NCBI RefSeq assembly: GCF_000499845.2
Contig: NC_023757.2
Span: forward strand, 1,560,720 to 1,624,719
Direction of reading: 5' to 3'
Length of the DNA stretch: 64,000 nucleotides
From: Phaseolus vulgaris
Taxonomy: Eukaryota > Streptophyta > Magnoliopsida > Fabales > Fabaceae
In this document: positions 25,683-37,103 of the stretch, piece by piece
How the letters are laid out: each line of letters starts with the position of its first letter
Position numbering within the stretch: position 1 is the first letter of the stretch
The notes under the pieces: model-generated
What the model saw: the letters and a program-made list of their open reading frames with translations, nothing else
The model's database searches: none
Told to the model about the DNA's origin: nothing
Translations under genes and position numbers: made by a program

Positions 25683-26783
25683 CTACTCACAATTCTTTAC
25701 ATCCTCACATAGTTAGCATAGTTATTGTCAGACGTTTTGCGCGTTTATTGTACAATGATAAGTCTTATTGACTGTTATAGCAATGTAGAAGTTTGTCTGG
25801 CAGACGTGGTTCCTAAATATGGTCAACATTTATGTCAACAAGTTATTTGTTATTTTTTAGTTACCTCTTCATTCACTTCTCCCTTTATGTCACTCTTTTG
25901 CAAGGGTTTTAATACAAACAGGGTCGATGAGAGTATGGTAAAAAAAAATATCAATGAAGAGAAAGAATAGGTATATTAGCTTTGCTTTTCACATCTTCTA
26001 GAGTTGCGTTTTGATGCAATGAAATTCTCTTTGATGGTCCCTACTTCATTTTCACTCCACAGTAAACAGTGTAGTTTTCTCTTTTTGATTTGGTAAGAAT
26101 CTGAACTGCAACATATAGTAACCCGAAGTGCTGGTTACTTCTGTGAAACGTGTATTTATTGGTGTGGTCACTAGCAAAAATATTTCACCATGAACTAAAA
26201 ATCTCTATGCTTATCTTTAGAAAAGCTTCAAGAGAAAATGTAGACATTTTGTACAATGGTGCTTTAATGCATATAATTAAGATTCCTAATGACCAAGTAA
26301 TGTCTGCAGAGGAAAGAAAGAAGCAAATATTATGCAAGATAAACTTTTGTATAAGCCTGTAATATCTTTGTAGGCCATTAACAGTTAACAGCTGTATTTC
26401 CTATCCGTTGAAAGGTTCTCACGGCTTCTGAAAAAATGTGTACATTTTTTTTTTTCCTTCTATACCGATATACAGAACAATCAATATAGTTACATGTGGA
26501 AAAAATAGCACTCCCTTGCTCTCGGGCAGGGAAACGAATGGAATTTATTTTGTATTAATGAAGAATCAACCAAGAATAAGAAAGTCGTTTGTCTAGGAAC
26601 AGTTGCCACCAAACTGAGTTGTATAGCCAATGCCTCCACTCTAACTAGTGTGTTATCCTATATAGCGTAACAGCCACTCCAGGCTCTGTTGAAAGTAAAT
26701 ATTGGTTTCATGTTAAATACGTTAACAAAACCGACAATAAAAGGAGAACGTGAATGATAATAAAGGAAACAGTTTATTTCATT
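25683..26783. other. Convergent intergenic region (3' flanks)
   Basis: 3' UTR and downstream sequence of the RRM gene meeting that of the minus-strand cyclin gene. No exon recognised; short open frames here have no family features. Confidence 0.6.
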
Positions 26784-29700
26784 CTAATCGTGGTCTGAGG
26801 CTTTTCTTAGCTCAAGAAATAAAATGATTAGATTAGTTATAAATATTGTATAGTGACACTTTTTCATCAGGACATTTTAAGTTTTTATTTTTCTGGTTTC
26901 ATCCTCAAATCGAAGAGAAAATACACTGAGAATTTAAAATAAATTGGACTATCTTTTACCTCTATGCACTCGTACAAATTCTCATCTTTTGATCTAACGT
27001 GGATCTGCAAAATCATAAGATTAATTATAAACATGAAATTCTACTCTCAATTTTCTAGTGGAAGGTGTCTAAAAAGGAAGAAAACTTAAAAGAAGATATA
27101 AATTATTCACATTCATATAATGAGCGATTCAGAAAGAAAAAGGCACCGCACAGCTCTGCAGATTTATATAATTAGTGTTTTCACAATCTCAGTGCAAACC
27201 TAGACCAACAAATACAACTGTATTCTAATTTTGTTGAATTTATGTGCTCAAATGATGTTATAAAATATTAAGAAGCAGATCTGATATTGCAAAACCGTAT
27301 CATGTATTATTTAACCCCTATTTTGTTGACCTAAGTTTCAGATAAAGAGGAAGTTCTATAATGCAATAGTAGTTACCCCAATTACTCTGAGCGATGAACT
27401 TTGATTGACTTCAAGACCAGCCAGGACTACAAGTGCTGCAGCAACTGTTGAAGGCCAGTAGCACAGTTGCTCATGAGATGACAGTGTCAGCACTGCCAGA
27501 TACCTGACCCTCTTCTCAACGACTGCATCAGCATTGGCTGCTTTTAGGTAAAACCTGTAAAATTAAAGGGTGGAGTGTAATTTAGCTGAATCATACAGAA
27601 ATGGGTTACAGTGACTTTATTTTCTTGCACGCTAGAGTTTTTTGAAAGGTTAAATTGCAACTTTGTTTCTCTTCGATTTCTAATGTGCTACTTTGTTTAT
27701 TTTATTTTTATTGTCATTTTTGTCCACAGATATTAAAAATTCATAATTTTGATTTAATTTATAATTTTTATATATTTTGGTTAATTTGAATTCTAAACTT
27801 AACTTACTTATCTTAAGGATTATAAAATAGTATTTAATTAATTAAATATTAAAAAAGAAAATAAACTACATAATAGTAAGAATTACACAAAAATTATGGA
27901 TTTTTTAAAATTTGAAGAACAAAAACCTAAATCAAGAATAAAAAAAGCCAAAATGTAACTGATCCTAAAAAACGCTAAGCGTTTTCGTATTGGGGCTATG
28001 TTAAGTTACAAGTACAAAATTTCCTTTTCATTTTTAAATAGTGCACGGTATTTAAGGCAAAAAGACATTCCTTGTTAGAGACATGAAGGCAAGTTTTTCC
28101 TTGAACCATTCATTTTAAAATTAAAAATGGTTTCCCAAAAAGAAACAAGTCTGAATGAATACCTAAAACAACGAGTATCAGCTAACATTTAATTTATGCA
28201 GAATTTCAGGTCATATTCGTGCTGTAAAATTAAGAAGTTACAAGTATACCACAAGAAATTGTAGATGGTAGGCAGAAAGCACTGAAACTGGAGCACCTCC
28301 TGCACCATCCATTCCATAGCTACCACCTCGCCTCTACTGTACTTATTGCTTCCTATGTTGAAACTGATTTGCCCCACTCTGTAATACCCACAAAGGAGTT
28401 CAGTTATTCGTTGGGCATAATTACTTTCATGAATTTAAATCGAATAAATAATTGTTAAATTCAGTTAATTATCACTTTCCCGAGTTATAGGAGAAGGAAG
28501 TGTATGTAAAAAAAAAAAAAGAATACCAAAATATTACATGCGAGTTTTTAACTCTACTAATTATTTATATATTTTAATTTTGAACCTAAACATTAAGAGG
28601 GCTAATGTTTTACAAAAATAGAATTTATGTAAAATTGGATAATGTAGGGAACTTTTAAATTGAGAAGGAATGAATAATGAGGACAAATAAACTCAAACTC
28701 TAAAAAGTTAAGTACTAAATATTTTCATTTTCCTTAATCACAACGTCCGTCGCCAGCCATCACTTCACGAACGGACATAGACAAGTGATACAAACAATAT
28801 AGATTCAACACGCCATAAAATAAAAATAACTATTATATGTTTTTTAATAAAATATTATATTATAATAAAATAATAATTTATTAAGTATGAAATTAATGTA
28901 TCCAATGTAAATATATCATTACTTGATAATAGTTTTCCCAAATATAATTACATAACTAAGAGGATGGGAGAGAAATGTAAAGATTTAATATTGAACCTGT
29001 TGTGTTGCTGATTTTCTTCGATCCTGATCGCTAACGTGAGGCAAGCTATTCCAACAATTTGAAGGTATTTTTCGGCTTTGAAGTATCCTTTGCTCAGAAA
29101 ACGGTCAAGTAGGTTGACGCCAAGAAAAATAGTCTCTTGCCGAAGCTGTTTTCGACAAGATTGCTGCCAAATTTAAAAAGATAAAGGGCTTTTAAACAAA
29201 TTCGACACGATTGAAAGTACAACAACTTCCACAGATATAATAATATATATTAAGATTTTAAATTAAAAAATAAATAAATGTTTTTATCTTTTAATAATAT
29301 CAAATAAATATATTTTATTATTTAGTGGTGTTCAGTATCAGCGTTCTAAATAATGGTAGACTTGTGAAGTTAGCCAGACTAGCAAAATCTGGTGGAAGTA
29401 ATCTTTTGCAAACTAACCAGAAAGGAAATAATTTCTCCTTACCTATGGAGAAAAGTTTTGTTGACACATAAATAGTAAAAAATATACATTTAACACTGTT
29501 TATAATAATATAATAATATTTTTAAGTTAAAAAATAAAGTAAAAATGAATAAAATATTAGTTTATTATGGTATGAAACGTGTATTTGAAAGGTGTTAATA
29601 TGTTGAAAGGTGTTCACTCAAAGTAAAAGCAAAATGTATACTCCCTGAATTAACTACCCACATGCGCGAATACGAGAAAAGTGCGTTGCATGATTGCATC

Positions 29701-31728
29701 AGAGGCATGCATGACATTGAGGGATTTACTAAAGTACGCCGCTGCACTCGCCGAGGCATTCTTCTTCCTAATGAATCTCACGTGTCATGAGGCAATTGGA
29801 TGCCACTCACACTACTCCAACAATTTGTTGTACGGAATAATTACCTTTTAACCGAATCAAGTTTGGTTCTCACTCACTCTCTTCAAACGTGTTGTCTCTC
29901 TCACCCAATCCAAAACACGATTATCTATACCCATTTAATAAATAAAAAATAATAACACATAGACACCCTTTATATTTAAATAAATATTTATCTTATAATC
30001 TATAATATTTGTATAGTTTTTATTATACAGGATTCAGTATTTGAGTGATGATTATTTTTTCAATCATCAATTTGTTGGAGAAATATCACTATATGTACAA
30101 TTTCTTATCCTCTTTCACTGATCATTCAGAAATCATCAATATTTACTAAATAAGAATATGCAATAGTTTTATGATAACAGTAAAATTCTTGATAGCATAT
30201 ATATTATTTTCTATAAAACTATATAAAAAAAATTAATCAAACCACAAATGTAAAAGCATAATGAGTTGAAATTAGATAAACCTACCTCAACGATCCAGTG
30301 AACCATTTGTGAACGTTGCTCAAGTACGGTCTCTCCGAATTCAGTAGTAGAGAAATATCTTTCACCATAATTTGACACAAAACCTTGCTTCCTCTCCCTC
30401 TTCCTCAGCATCTGGTAGCTGTCTTCGTCATCAGAATCTTCGAATCTCACAAACTAAAATCCACAAATACACACATATACCGTGAATAAGAACTCTTAAT
30501 TATAATAACAAAGTTAGAAAGAGCTTGGCTAAACAGATTCCTGACAGAACTAGTAATATAAGTAACTTAGAATTCTGAAGTCGAAGCAAGCGAAACCTAC
30601 ATTGGCTTCATCTTCGTCGCTGGAAGAAGAGTTTATCACTGGAGAAGTAGAAACTAGAGTCGTGAACTCCTTGCGATACTGAAGGAACAACAAATACGTC
30701 GGCGAAGGAGTTTCTCCGACGGATCCCTCGGAAAACTGGCTTCCAGAATCCGCGAACACCGACGGAGAGTAATCCGAAGTCTCCTGCTGCGAGCTTTCAC
30801 CGAAAATCTCAGAATGAAATTCAGAGAACACGGTTCCCTGACTGGAACAATATTCCGATTCGTCATCGTCTTCACTATACGAGAAACACAGATCCTCAGA
30901 GCAAGTGAGGTCGACAGCGAGGTCGTCATTTTCGGATTCCTGCTTCGTCATCGATTGCGCTATTAAATCCGCGCAATTCTCTTCCGCGTGGAGGTTTTTA
31001 GAACCTTCAGAGTATTCACATTCCGACGCTCTGTTTTCCTTGCTGATATCCTTTTCCTCCTCAAACGACGCGCGAACAAAGGAACTAAACGACACGACGT
31101 CTCCGTTTGACTCCGAAGAGATTTTCATGTTTCCGTTTCCGTCACTGGAGGACTTCGAATTGAACTGTTCCTCGCAAGTAATAACTGATTTCCCGCACGA
31201 AACGTCGTCATGTTCCTTTACATTTTTACTCTCTCTAACGGTTTTGAACTTCAGAGCAGCAGTAGTATCCGATTTCAGGCACACTTTCGAAACGTCGTCT
31301 TCTCCTCTCAGATTCTTAAATTCTCTTCCGCTTTTGAACTTCAGAATTGAGCTTCTGCCTCGTTCTCGAGCGAACGAATTGGAGTCCGCGCACGAAGACT
31401 CCGACACCTCCACTTCGTTCTCGTTTCGCTTCTCTAACCTCTGATTTCTACTTGAATCGATCGACGATTCATTTCTCGAGTTCGCGTTTCCCTTGCCGGC
31501 GATGGAAGCTCTGCTGGAGTTGCAAGAAGCTTCACCTGCAGCGAAGTCGGAGCCGGAGCTGGAATCCATGGAGAAACGAGGATTCATTCCAGAGTTTCTG
31601 ACGAGAAGCACCGGCGAGAAGTTCTGCCTTGGCCGGCGAGGCAGCTTCTGCCGGAGCTTCTTGGTGACGATGAGTGGAAGTGGCTCCGGTTCGAGCTTGC
31701 GCTTCAATTTTCTCGATCTGGTTATCAT
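26784..31728 (-). CDS. SDS: SDS-type (SOLO DANCERS) meiotic cyclin
   Basis: Seven exons on the minus strand: 30601-31728, 30286-30453, 28997-29163, 28250-28378, 27386-27554, 26960-27004 and 26784-26810, giving about 610 residues. Start is the ATG at 31728 (MITRSRKLKRK); the frame is open further upstream, but a TATA box lies at 31873-31881, about 145 bases before this ATG, so the upstream Met is probably not transcribed. Residues 1-376 are a long Ser/Glu-rich, basic-start region without known fold. The cyclin box follows (SYQMLRKRERK; MVHWIVE; ETIFLGVNLLDRFLS; YLQIVGIACLTLAIRIEE), then a second cyclin fold (SRGEVVAMEWMVQEVLQFQ; YWPSTVAAALVVLAGLE). Known SDS is needed for DMC1-dependent meiotic recombination. 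Exons 1-5 are firm. Exon 6 (IHVRSKDENLYECIE) is good. The 9-codon last exon is the least certain. Confidence 0.88.
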
Positions 31729-31872
31729 TGCTGTCTGGTTAACTAAAAAACACAGAGAAAATCGCAGTGTTGAATCGTTGCTGTTGCTGAGATGATTGAG
31801 AGAAGAGAGTGTGGAAAGTGTGTTTGAACGGTTACGGGAGTTGTGGGAAGGAAGGAAAACGAGGGAGAAGGG

Positions 31873-31881
31873 TATATATAG
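31873..31881 (-). promoter_or_regulatory. TATA box of the SDS-type gene
   Basis: Reads CCCTATATATACC on the minus strand, about 145 bases before the chosen ATG. This supports MITRSRKL as the true start rather than the upstream in-frame Met at 31929. Confidence 0.6.
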
Positions 31882-32044
31882 GGTACGGTCCCACGTAATG
31901 CGTTTTCCGTGCACCACGTCCACACGCATAATATTAACACCGTTTTTAACCTTTTTAAAGTTTATTATATATTTTTAATTAATTGAAAATTATTTTAATT
32001 TATAAAATATTACTATTAAATTTAAAAATATTTTAAGAATTCTT

Positions 32045-32405
32045 AATTATATTATTGTCATTTATGTTCCTACTAAACCTGCGGAACACTTCCTCTTGTG
32101 ATGATCTTCTCGTCTTTCCGGTCTTTCGGTCAGTCCTTCAGCTGAATCTTATTTGGTCTGGACAAGTCAGACCGAGAGTTAAGTACCAGAAGAGTGGGGA
32201 GTGAATAGTTACCTTGGATGTTGTGCCTCTTTTGCTATTTATACTACTCTAGATGGGCTATGGCTGTTATGGGTCTGCTTTAGGGTCCAAACGAAGACCC
32301 AATTGTGTCTTAACCGTGCTTATCACTTAAGTTAGTTTGTTTATACTTAATTACGCGTTTAGCTTTGCGTCTTGTCGTCTAGTCGGTTTTGTTGTCTAGT
32401 CAATT
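32045..32405 (-). repeat. Candidate solo/partial LTR in minus orientation
   Basis: A GC-richer island in AT-rich DNA. On the minus strand it reads GTATAAATAGCAAAAGAGGC, a TATA box followed by a transcription-start-like stretch as in plant LTRs, then ACTCTTCTGGTACTTAACTC and later GTTCCGCAGGTTTAGTAGG. No coding domain or primer-binding site is adjacent. Confidence 0.4.
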
Positions 32406-33779
32406 TTTTGGCCATCTGGTAGTACAATTTATATACTGAAACATTTTTAATTTTCTTAAAACTTTTCAGAGACTTGAACGTCAAACGTATCGTTAAATTG
32501 ATGTTGAAAATTAAAAAAAAAATGTTTAAATGAAAAGTTATGAAGAAAAAAAAAAGTTGTGAAAGCACACATCGATTCACCTTGAATCACTTCCCAACAC
32601 ATGTGTGTCCATTTATTGACAATTTTTTCTAAGCTTTTCAGGAATGGGTACAACACCAAAGTACAAAGCATAATCCTATTGTTCACTTTCCAAGTTATTT
32701 GAATTATGTGAGAAAATGTTCACATTTTTACGACGGTAATGAAAAGAGGAAGAAAAAAGTGATAATGCGGTTGTGGTTCCGTTCTTTCATGTAACAAACT
32801 ATTTTGAAGCCGTTGAAACACATACATGTATAATAAAAAATAAAAAATAAAATAAACTTATTTATAAAATGAAATTTATTTATTTATAGGTTAAAAAAAA
32901 AAAAGTTGAAGAAAAGTTATATAAGAGAATTTGTATAAATTAAAAGGTTTATTTCATGTTTTTCTTCTTTATCTCTCGTAAAAAAGGTTTTATAGAGAAA
33001 TTTATTCGATCTCTAAATAAATCCTAATTTGGATTAAAATTTATGGCAGAAATTACTTTATTCTTTTTCTACAATTTTTAAGAAAATTCTTTAAAGATAA
33101 TATCCTAGATAGATAATCTATTTGGGTATTTTTGGCCAATGTAAATGAATTGAAAATTTAGCACATTATGAATGTAAGAAAATGACACAAAGAAAAAAGT
33201 TGAATTTCATTTAAGCCATTAATGGTTAATATAATTTCTTTAGAAATAAACTCTATAAATACAACATATATATTATGTATTATTCAAACATTTTTTCTAT
33301 CGTTTTAATAAAAATAAAGAGTTATTTTGTGGTGTTTCTTAAATATGTTTTAAGCTCTACGATGTGACTTAGCTAACTTGAAAAAACTCATTTCAATATT
33401 ACTCAATATTGTTTATTAATGTTTAATTCTATTTTTAGTTTCTATTTTGATTTTGTTCTTCCTTTTTCTCTAAAATTTGAAAAACAAAATCTCTAAACAC
33501 TAAATTTATAGGACTAAATTCAGTTTTTTTTTATTGTTTAGAATTTAAAATTTAAAATTTTGGTATCTCAAATTTAGAATTTAAAAACTAAAATAATATT
33601 TTTCAAGTGAGAGGTTAAAAAAAGTTATACTTAAAAAAATAAAACCAAAATTCCTACAAATTTTAAGGATTAAAAATATAATTAAACCTTTTATTAAGTA
33701 TTATCTTTTTCTAGTGAAAGAATTTTGTACACTATTAATTTATGATATTATTATATTTTGTTATATCTATTTTAAGTTG

Positions 33780-34000
33780 ATATCATTGCTAGAAAATTAT
33801 TAAATAAAAATTAATTTTAAAAATTAAAATAATTAATTACTATATTAACTAAATTATATATATTTTTAGAGACTAAATAATTATTAAGATTTAAATTAGT
33901 TTTTATTATTGATAAATCGTTTCTTAATTGATATTTAATTATCTTTCCAGATTTTAGTATTTAAACTTTAAAATTGGTATTAAAGTTATACTTACATATT
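33780..34000. repeat. Decayed MITE-like tract (same family as 58562-58940)
   Basis: Shares TTTTAGAGACTAAATAATTA, AAATTAGTTTTTATTATTGA and TTAATTGATATTTAATTA style blocks with the intact element. Ends are not clear. Confidence 0.4.
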
Positions 34001-34275
34001 TTCTAACAACACTATATACCATTTTTATCAAATTATTAATTAATACAAATTTCATATTAGTTATAATTAAACTTAGAAAAATGCAACAAATTCTAAGCAT
34101 CACTCTAATATACAGCATATAATATAATTGTGAACACCAATATAATACAGTGGTAAAGTTGTTTCTGACTAGTTTCAGGGATTGCTTCAGTGAATAACAA
34201 TATTCTGAAAATAAGAGCTATAATGATAAGAAAATGGTAGAAAAGGAGCAAGTTCATCATCGAGATTCGAACTAG

Positions 34276-35654
34276 TTATGGCTGATTCACTTCATCTAGT
34301 TGCTTTAGTTCATGATACGTAGCTCTGATAAAAGCATTGGTTTCTTTTGTTGGTTCTTCAATGGCTTCCTTCAGCTTGCTCAGTGCCATGCAATAAGCTT
34401 CCTGTAAAATGTTCAAATCAAACATAAGCTTTTCATTTCTAAAATGATAATGCTGTTTTTTAAGTTAACAAGTTTTTAGTTTTTACTCAAACCAAGATTT
34501 TCAGAAATGGAGTTTTGCATGCTGATATTTGGTAGTGATGATACCATGAAGTGATCCAACTCAGAAGTGTTTGGAGTAGGAGCTGCTTTGGACTTTGAAT
34601 TCACCACCTTCTTCAATGCTTCACCACTTGTTGCATCAAACTCTTCACCTTCACTTAATCCCACCTGAACTCAAATCAAACTCAATCATGGAGTTAAATA
34701 ATAATGAAACTTTTATACCTAAGTTCAATATAATGTATCAGTTGTTGGAAACTTTTAATATCTGTGTTCAATTTCTTTGAATGACAAATCATGTATTTGG
34801 TAGTTTTTTTATATGAGTTTAACACTAAGTATCTGTATAAAGATTAAGATACTTTCAAAATATCTATATAAAAGAAATCTATATAATATATATAACTGTT
34901 TACTCAAAATATCTGCTCTTGTTTTCCATTGCAAAAACCGTTTATAGATATTATAATAATATGAAAATTTTAGTTATTTCCAAATTAAATACCATTTTAA
35001 TAAACTATTTAGATGAAGAAAAATTGACTAAAATCTACTTATTTATCTTCATTTTCCACATTATTTTCTCTTAATTTAAATCATTCATAAAATGAATTAG
35101 AAGAAACAAACGTTTTTCTTTCAAATATCATAAATTTTGCAGCTAGCCAAAGCAAGAAACACCCTTGTCTTGTTTACTATATCAAGGTTTTAAATTGTTC
35201 TAACATCACCTCAACATCATACCCAATGAATTGTCAAATCCTATTTACCACTTATAAGTATAACCACTTCCTCAAATTTAGATTTTTTTTACTGGGTTCT
35301 TCATATTTTGAAATATATATACTATATTAGAATCAACACCAAAAAAATTTAAAAAAAAATATGAACTCATATTCTTGGTAGTAGTTCTTGGTCATTACAA
35401 CCATATTGAAATGAAAGCATTTTGAAATGTTGTTCTCTTAATTGTTGGTAATTGAACATTATTGTTAGTTTAGAGAGTGAAAAAAAAGAGCAAAAGAAAA
35501 TGGGAAATTAGGGTACCTTGAAGCAGTTGATGTGAGATTGAATCAAGAGTTGATACAAAGGATGAGTTGCAATGATGTTCTTGAGGAGTTCTTCATTTTG
35601 TTTGGGAGAAGCAATGGTTTCAGTTCCCTTTTCTGCAATTTGTGTAGCTTCCAT
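34276..35654 (-). CDS. KNOX class M protein (KNATM / FCL1 type), MEINOX domain without homeodomain
   Basis: Three minus-strand exons, 35517-35654, 34545-34664 and 34276-34401, give 127 residues. Start is the ATG at 35654 (MEATQIAEKG), with a TATA-like element at about 35740. KNOX1 is visible as IIATHPLYQLLIQSHINCFK followed by VGLSEGEE. KNOX2 follows ELDHFM as EAYCMALSKLKEAIEEP, TKETNAFIRATYHELKQL, and the protein then stops at TAA. No ELK or homeodomain exon is present before or after; the sequence beyond the stop is AT-rich and non-coding. This matches Arabidopsis KNATM and Medicago FUSED COMPOUND LEAF1, which bind BELL/KNOX partners and set proximal-distal or compound-leaf patterning. Both splice junctions keep phase 0. 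Slightly shorter than KNATM (about 142). Confidence 0.92.
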
Positions 35655-35737
35655 GTGTGTGTAGAGAGGTAGGTTTATTACTATTATTGTGGTGATTTGA
35701 GCAATGGGAATGAGAAAGAAAAAAGAAGCAAAAGTGG

Positions 35738-35747
35738 TGATATATAG
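35738..35747 (-). promoter_or_regulatory. TATA-like element of the KNOX-M gene
   Basis: Minus strand reads CTCCTATATATCACC about 85-95 bases upstream of the ATG, a normal position for a short leader. Confidence 0.5.
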
Positions 35748-36199
35748 GAGATTGTGTGTATGGTGGATAAAAGGGGTTTGTATTATGGTTATTGACCAAA
35801 GTGGGTGGGAAGCTAAGTGATGAAACGTAGTTATCAAGAAGTACAAATGGGGTTACCTGGCGTATGGGTATTTCTGTTGTTCAAGTTGTTAACCATTGGA
35901 GGTAAAATAAATAGTATGAAAACAAGTGCATGCATGCATGGGAAAAAGATAAAGGGTTAAAACTCTGTGTTCTCTGATTCCCTTTTTTGCCTTGAAAGGA
36001 ACTTGTCAAGGTTTATTGCTATGATTAAAGCACCTTTCACCTCTTCACAACTTGGAACCCTTCTTTTGGCTTTATTCTATACTTCCCCCAAACATTTTCA
36101 CTATTCACAACATTATTTTCTTACAATATCTTTCACATTTTCTTTTCTTTTTTCCCATCTTTCTCATCTTCTTCATAAACTATACAAGTTATAGTTAAT

Positions 36200-36320
36200 T
36201 GTTGGAGATCTCACATCAACTAGAGATTAGAGTCTTTCATAATATATAAGTGGTGCAAGTTTCACCTCATTGAGTCAGTTTTATGAGTTTGAGTTAGACT
36301 TAAAGTCCACTTTGTAATAA
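36200..36320 (+). repeat. TRIM-LTR-like repeat, copy B
   Basis: TGTTGGAGATCTCACATCAA, then ATATATAAGTGGTGCAAG, TTTTATGAGTTTGAGTTAGA and CTTAAAGTCCACTTTGTAA. Same orientation as copy C, 548 bases downstream. Confidence 0.7.
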
Positions 36321-36747
36321 TAATGTTTTTCTAATATATAACATGAACTTCAAGAATTTTCACACAAAAAAAAATCAAGAAAAAATTTCCAAAATACGAA
36401 AACATATATAATAATTTTCAGAATATTTTATCCAGAATATTTTTTTCAAAATATATTTCTGATGAGGTGAATGAAAAAATATTGTCCAACACTTCCATGA
36501 TCACAAATCTGACTGTTATTTAATTTCTATTAAATTATATGAATTAAATCTTTCGCTAATACTTGATAAAAAAAATGAATGAAAATATGTAAGATAAATA
36601 ATTTAAAATAAAAAAAAATTATAATAAAGCTTAATATTTTAAAATTATTTTAACTTTTTTATTAAACAAAAGTTTGTTTTCTAAAATGTTTCACAAAATA
36701 TTTACTTTGAAAATTAAGATTGAAACAATCTTAATTGTTTCGACCTC

Positions 36748-36871
36748 TGTTGGAGATTTCACATCGACTAGGGATTAGAACAATTCATTGTATATAAGTG
36801 GGTGCAAACCTCAAATCTCATAGTCAATTTTATGGGGTTTGGTTAGACTTAAAGTCCACTTCATAATAACC
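36748..36871 (+). repeat. TRIM-LTR-like repeat, copy C
   Basis: TGTTGGAGATTTCACATCGA, then GTATATAAGTGGGTGCAAAC, TTTATGGGGTTTGGTTAGAC and TTAAAGTCCACTTCATAA. With copy B it could be the flanking terminal repeats of one small element with about 430 bases inside, but I see no clear primer-binding site after copy B. Confidence 0.7.
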
Positions 36872-36989
36872 TCAAATCCAAAAGATAGCATTATTAGGCA
36901 TATGAAGTATTGTCCATTTTGGAGGTCAGTATTGTGGGAACGAAAATGTGTCCCAAACACTTCCGTTAGGGGAAATCCACTTTTCTTAT

Positions 36990-37103
36990 ACGTCTTTTAA
37001 GGACAAAACCGTGATGGAACACCAATCTCTAAAGTAGACAATATTTCAAATGCAGTGATTAATCATAACAATGTTATCTTTCGAACTTGAGGTCGGATCA
37101 TTA
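36990..37103 (+). repeat. Fragment of the 13.8-kb tandem-unit family
   Basis: GTCTTTTAAGGACAAAACCG, AAGTAGACAATATTTCAAAT, AACAATGTTATCT and CTTGAGGTCGGATCATTAA occur in the same order as in the units at 13815-14490. Confidence 0.65.

Larger units (their letters stand above)
31930..34275. other. Intergenic region between SDS-type and KNOX-M genes
   Basis: No coding exon recognised. Contains an antisense LTR-like fragment (32045-32405) and a decayed MITE-like tract (33780-34000); the remainder is AT-rich. Confidence 0.55.

Noticed and set aside
30905..31444. 179-codon plus-strand ORF in the SDS region
   Set aside because: Antisense shadow of SDS exon 1; Ser/Phe-rich composition mirrors the Glu/Ser-rich sense frame.
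31729..31929. 67-residue N-terminal extension of the SDS-type cyclin
   Set aside because: It spans the TATA box at 31873-31881, so it is probably promoter and leader, not coding.
36200..36871. Complete autonomous retrotransposon between repeat copies B and C
   Set aside because: Only about 430 bases lie between, with no gag/pol frame and no clear primer-binding site.
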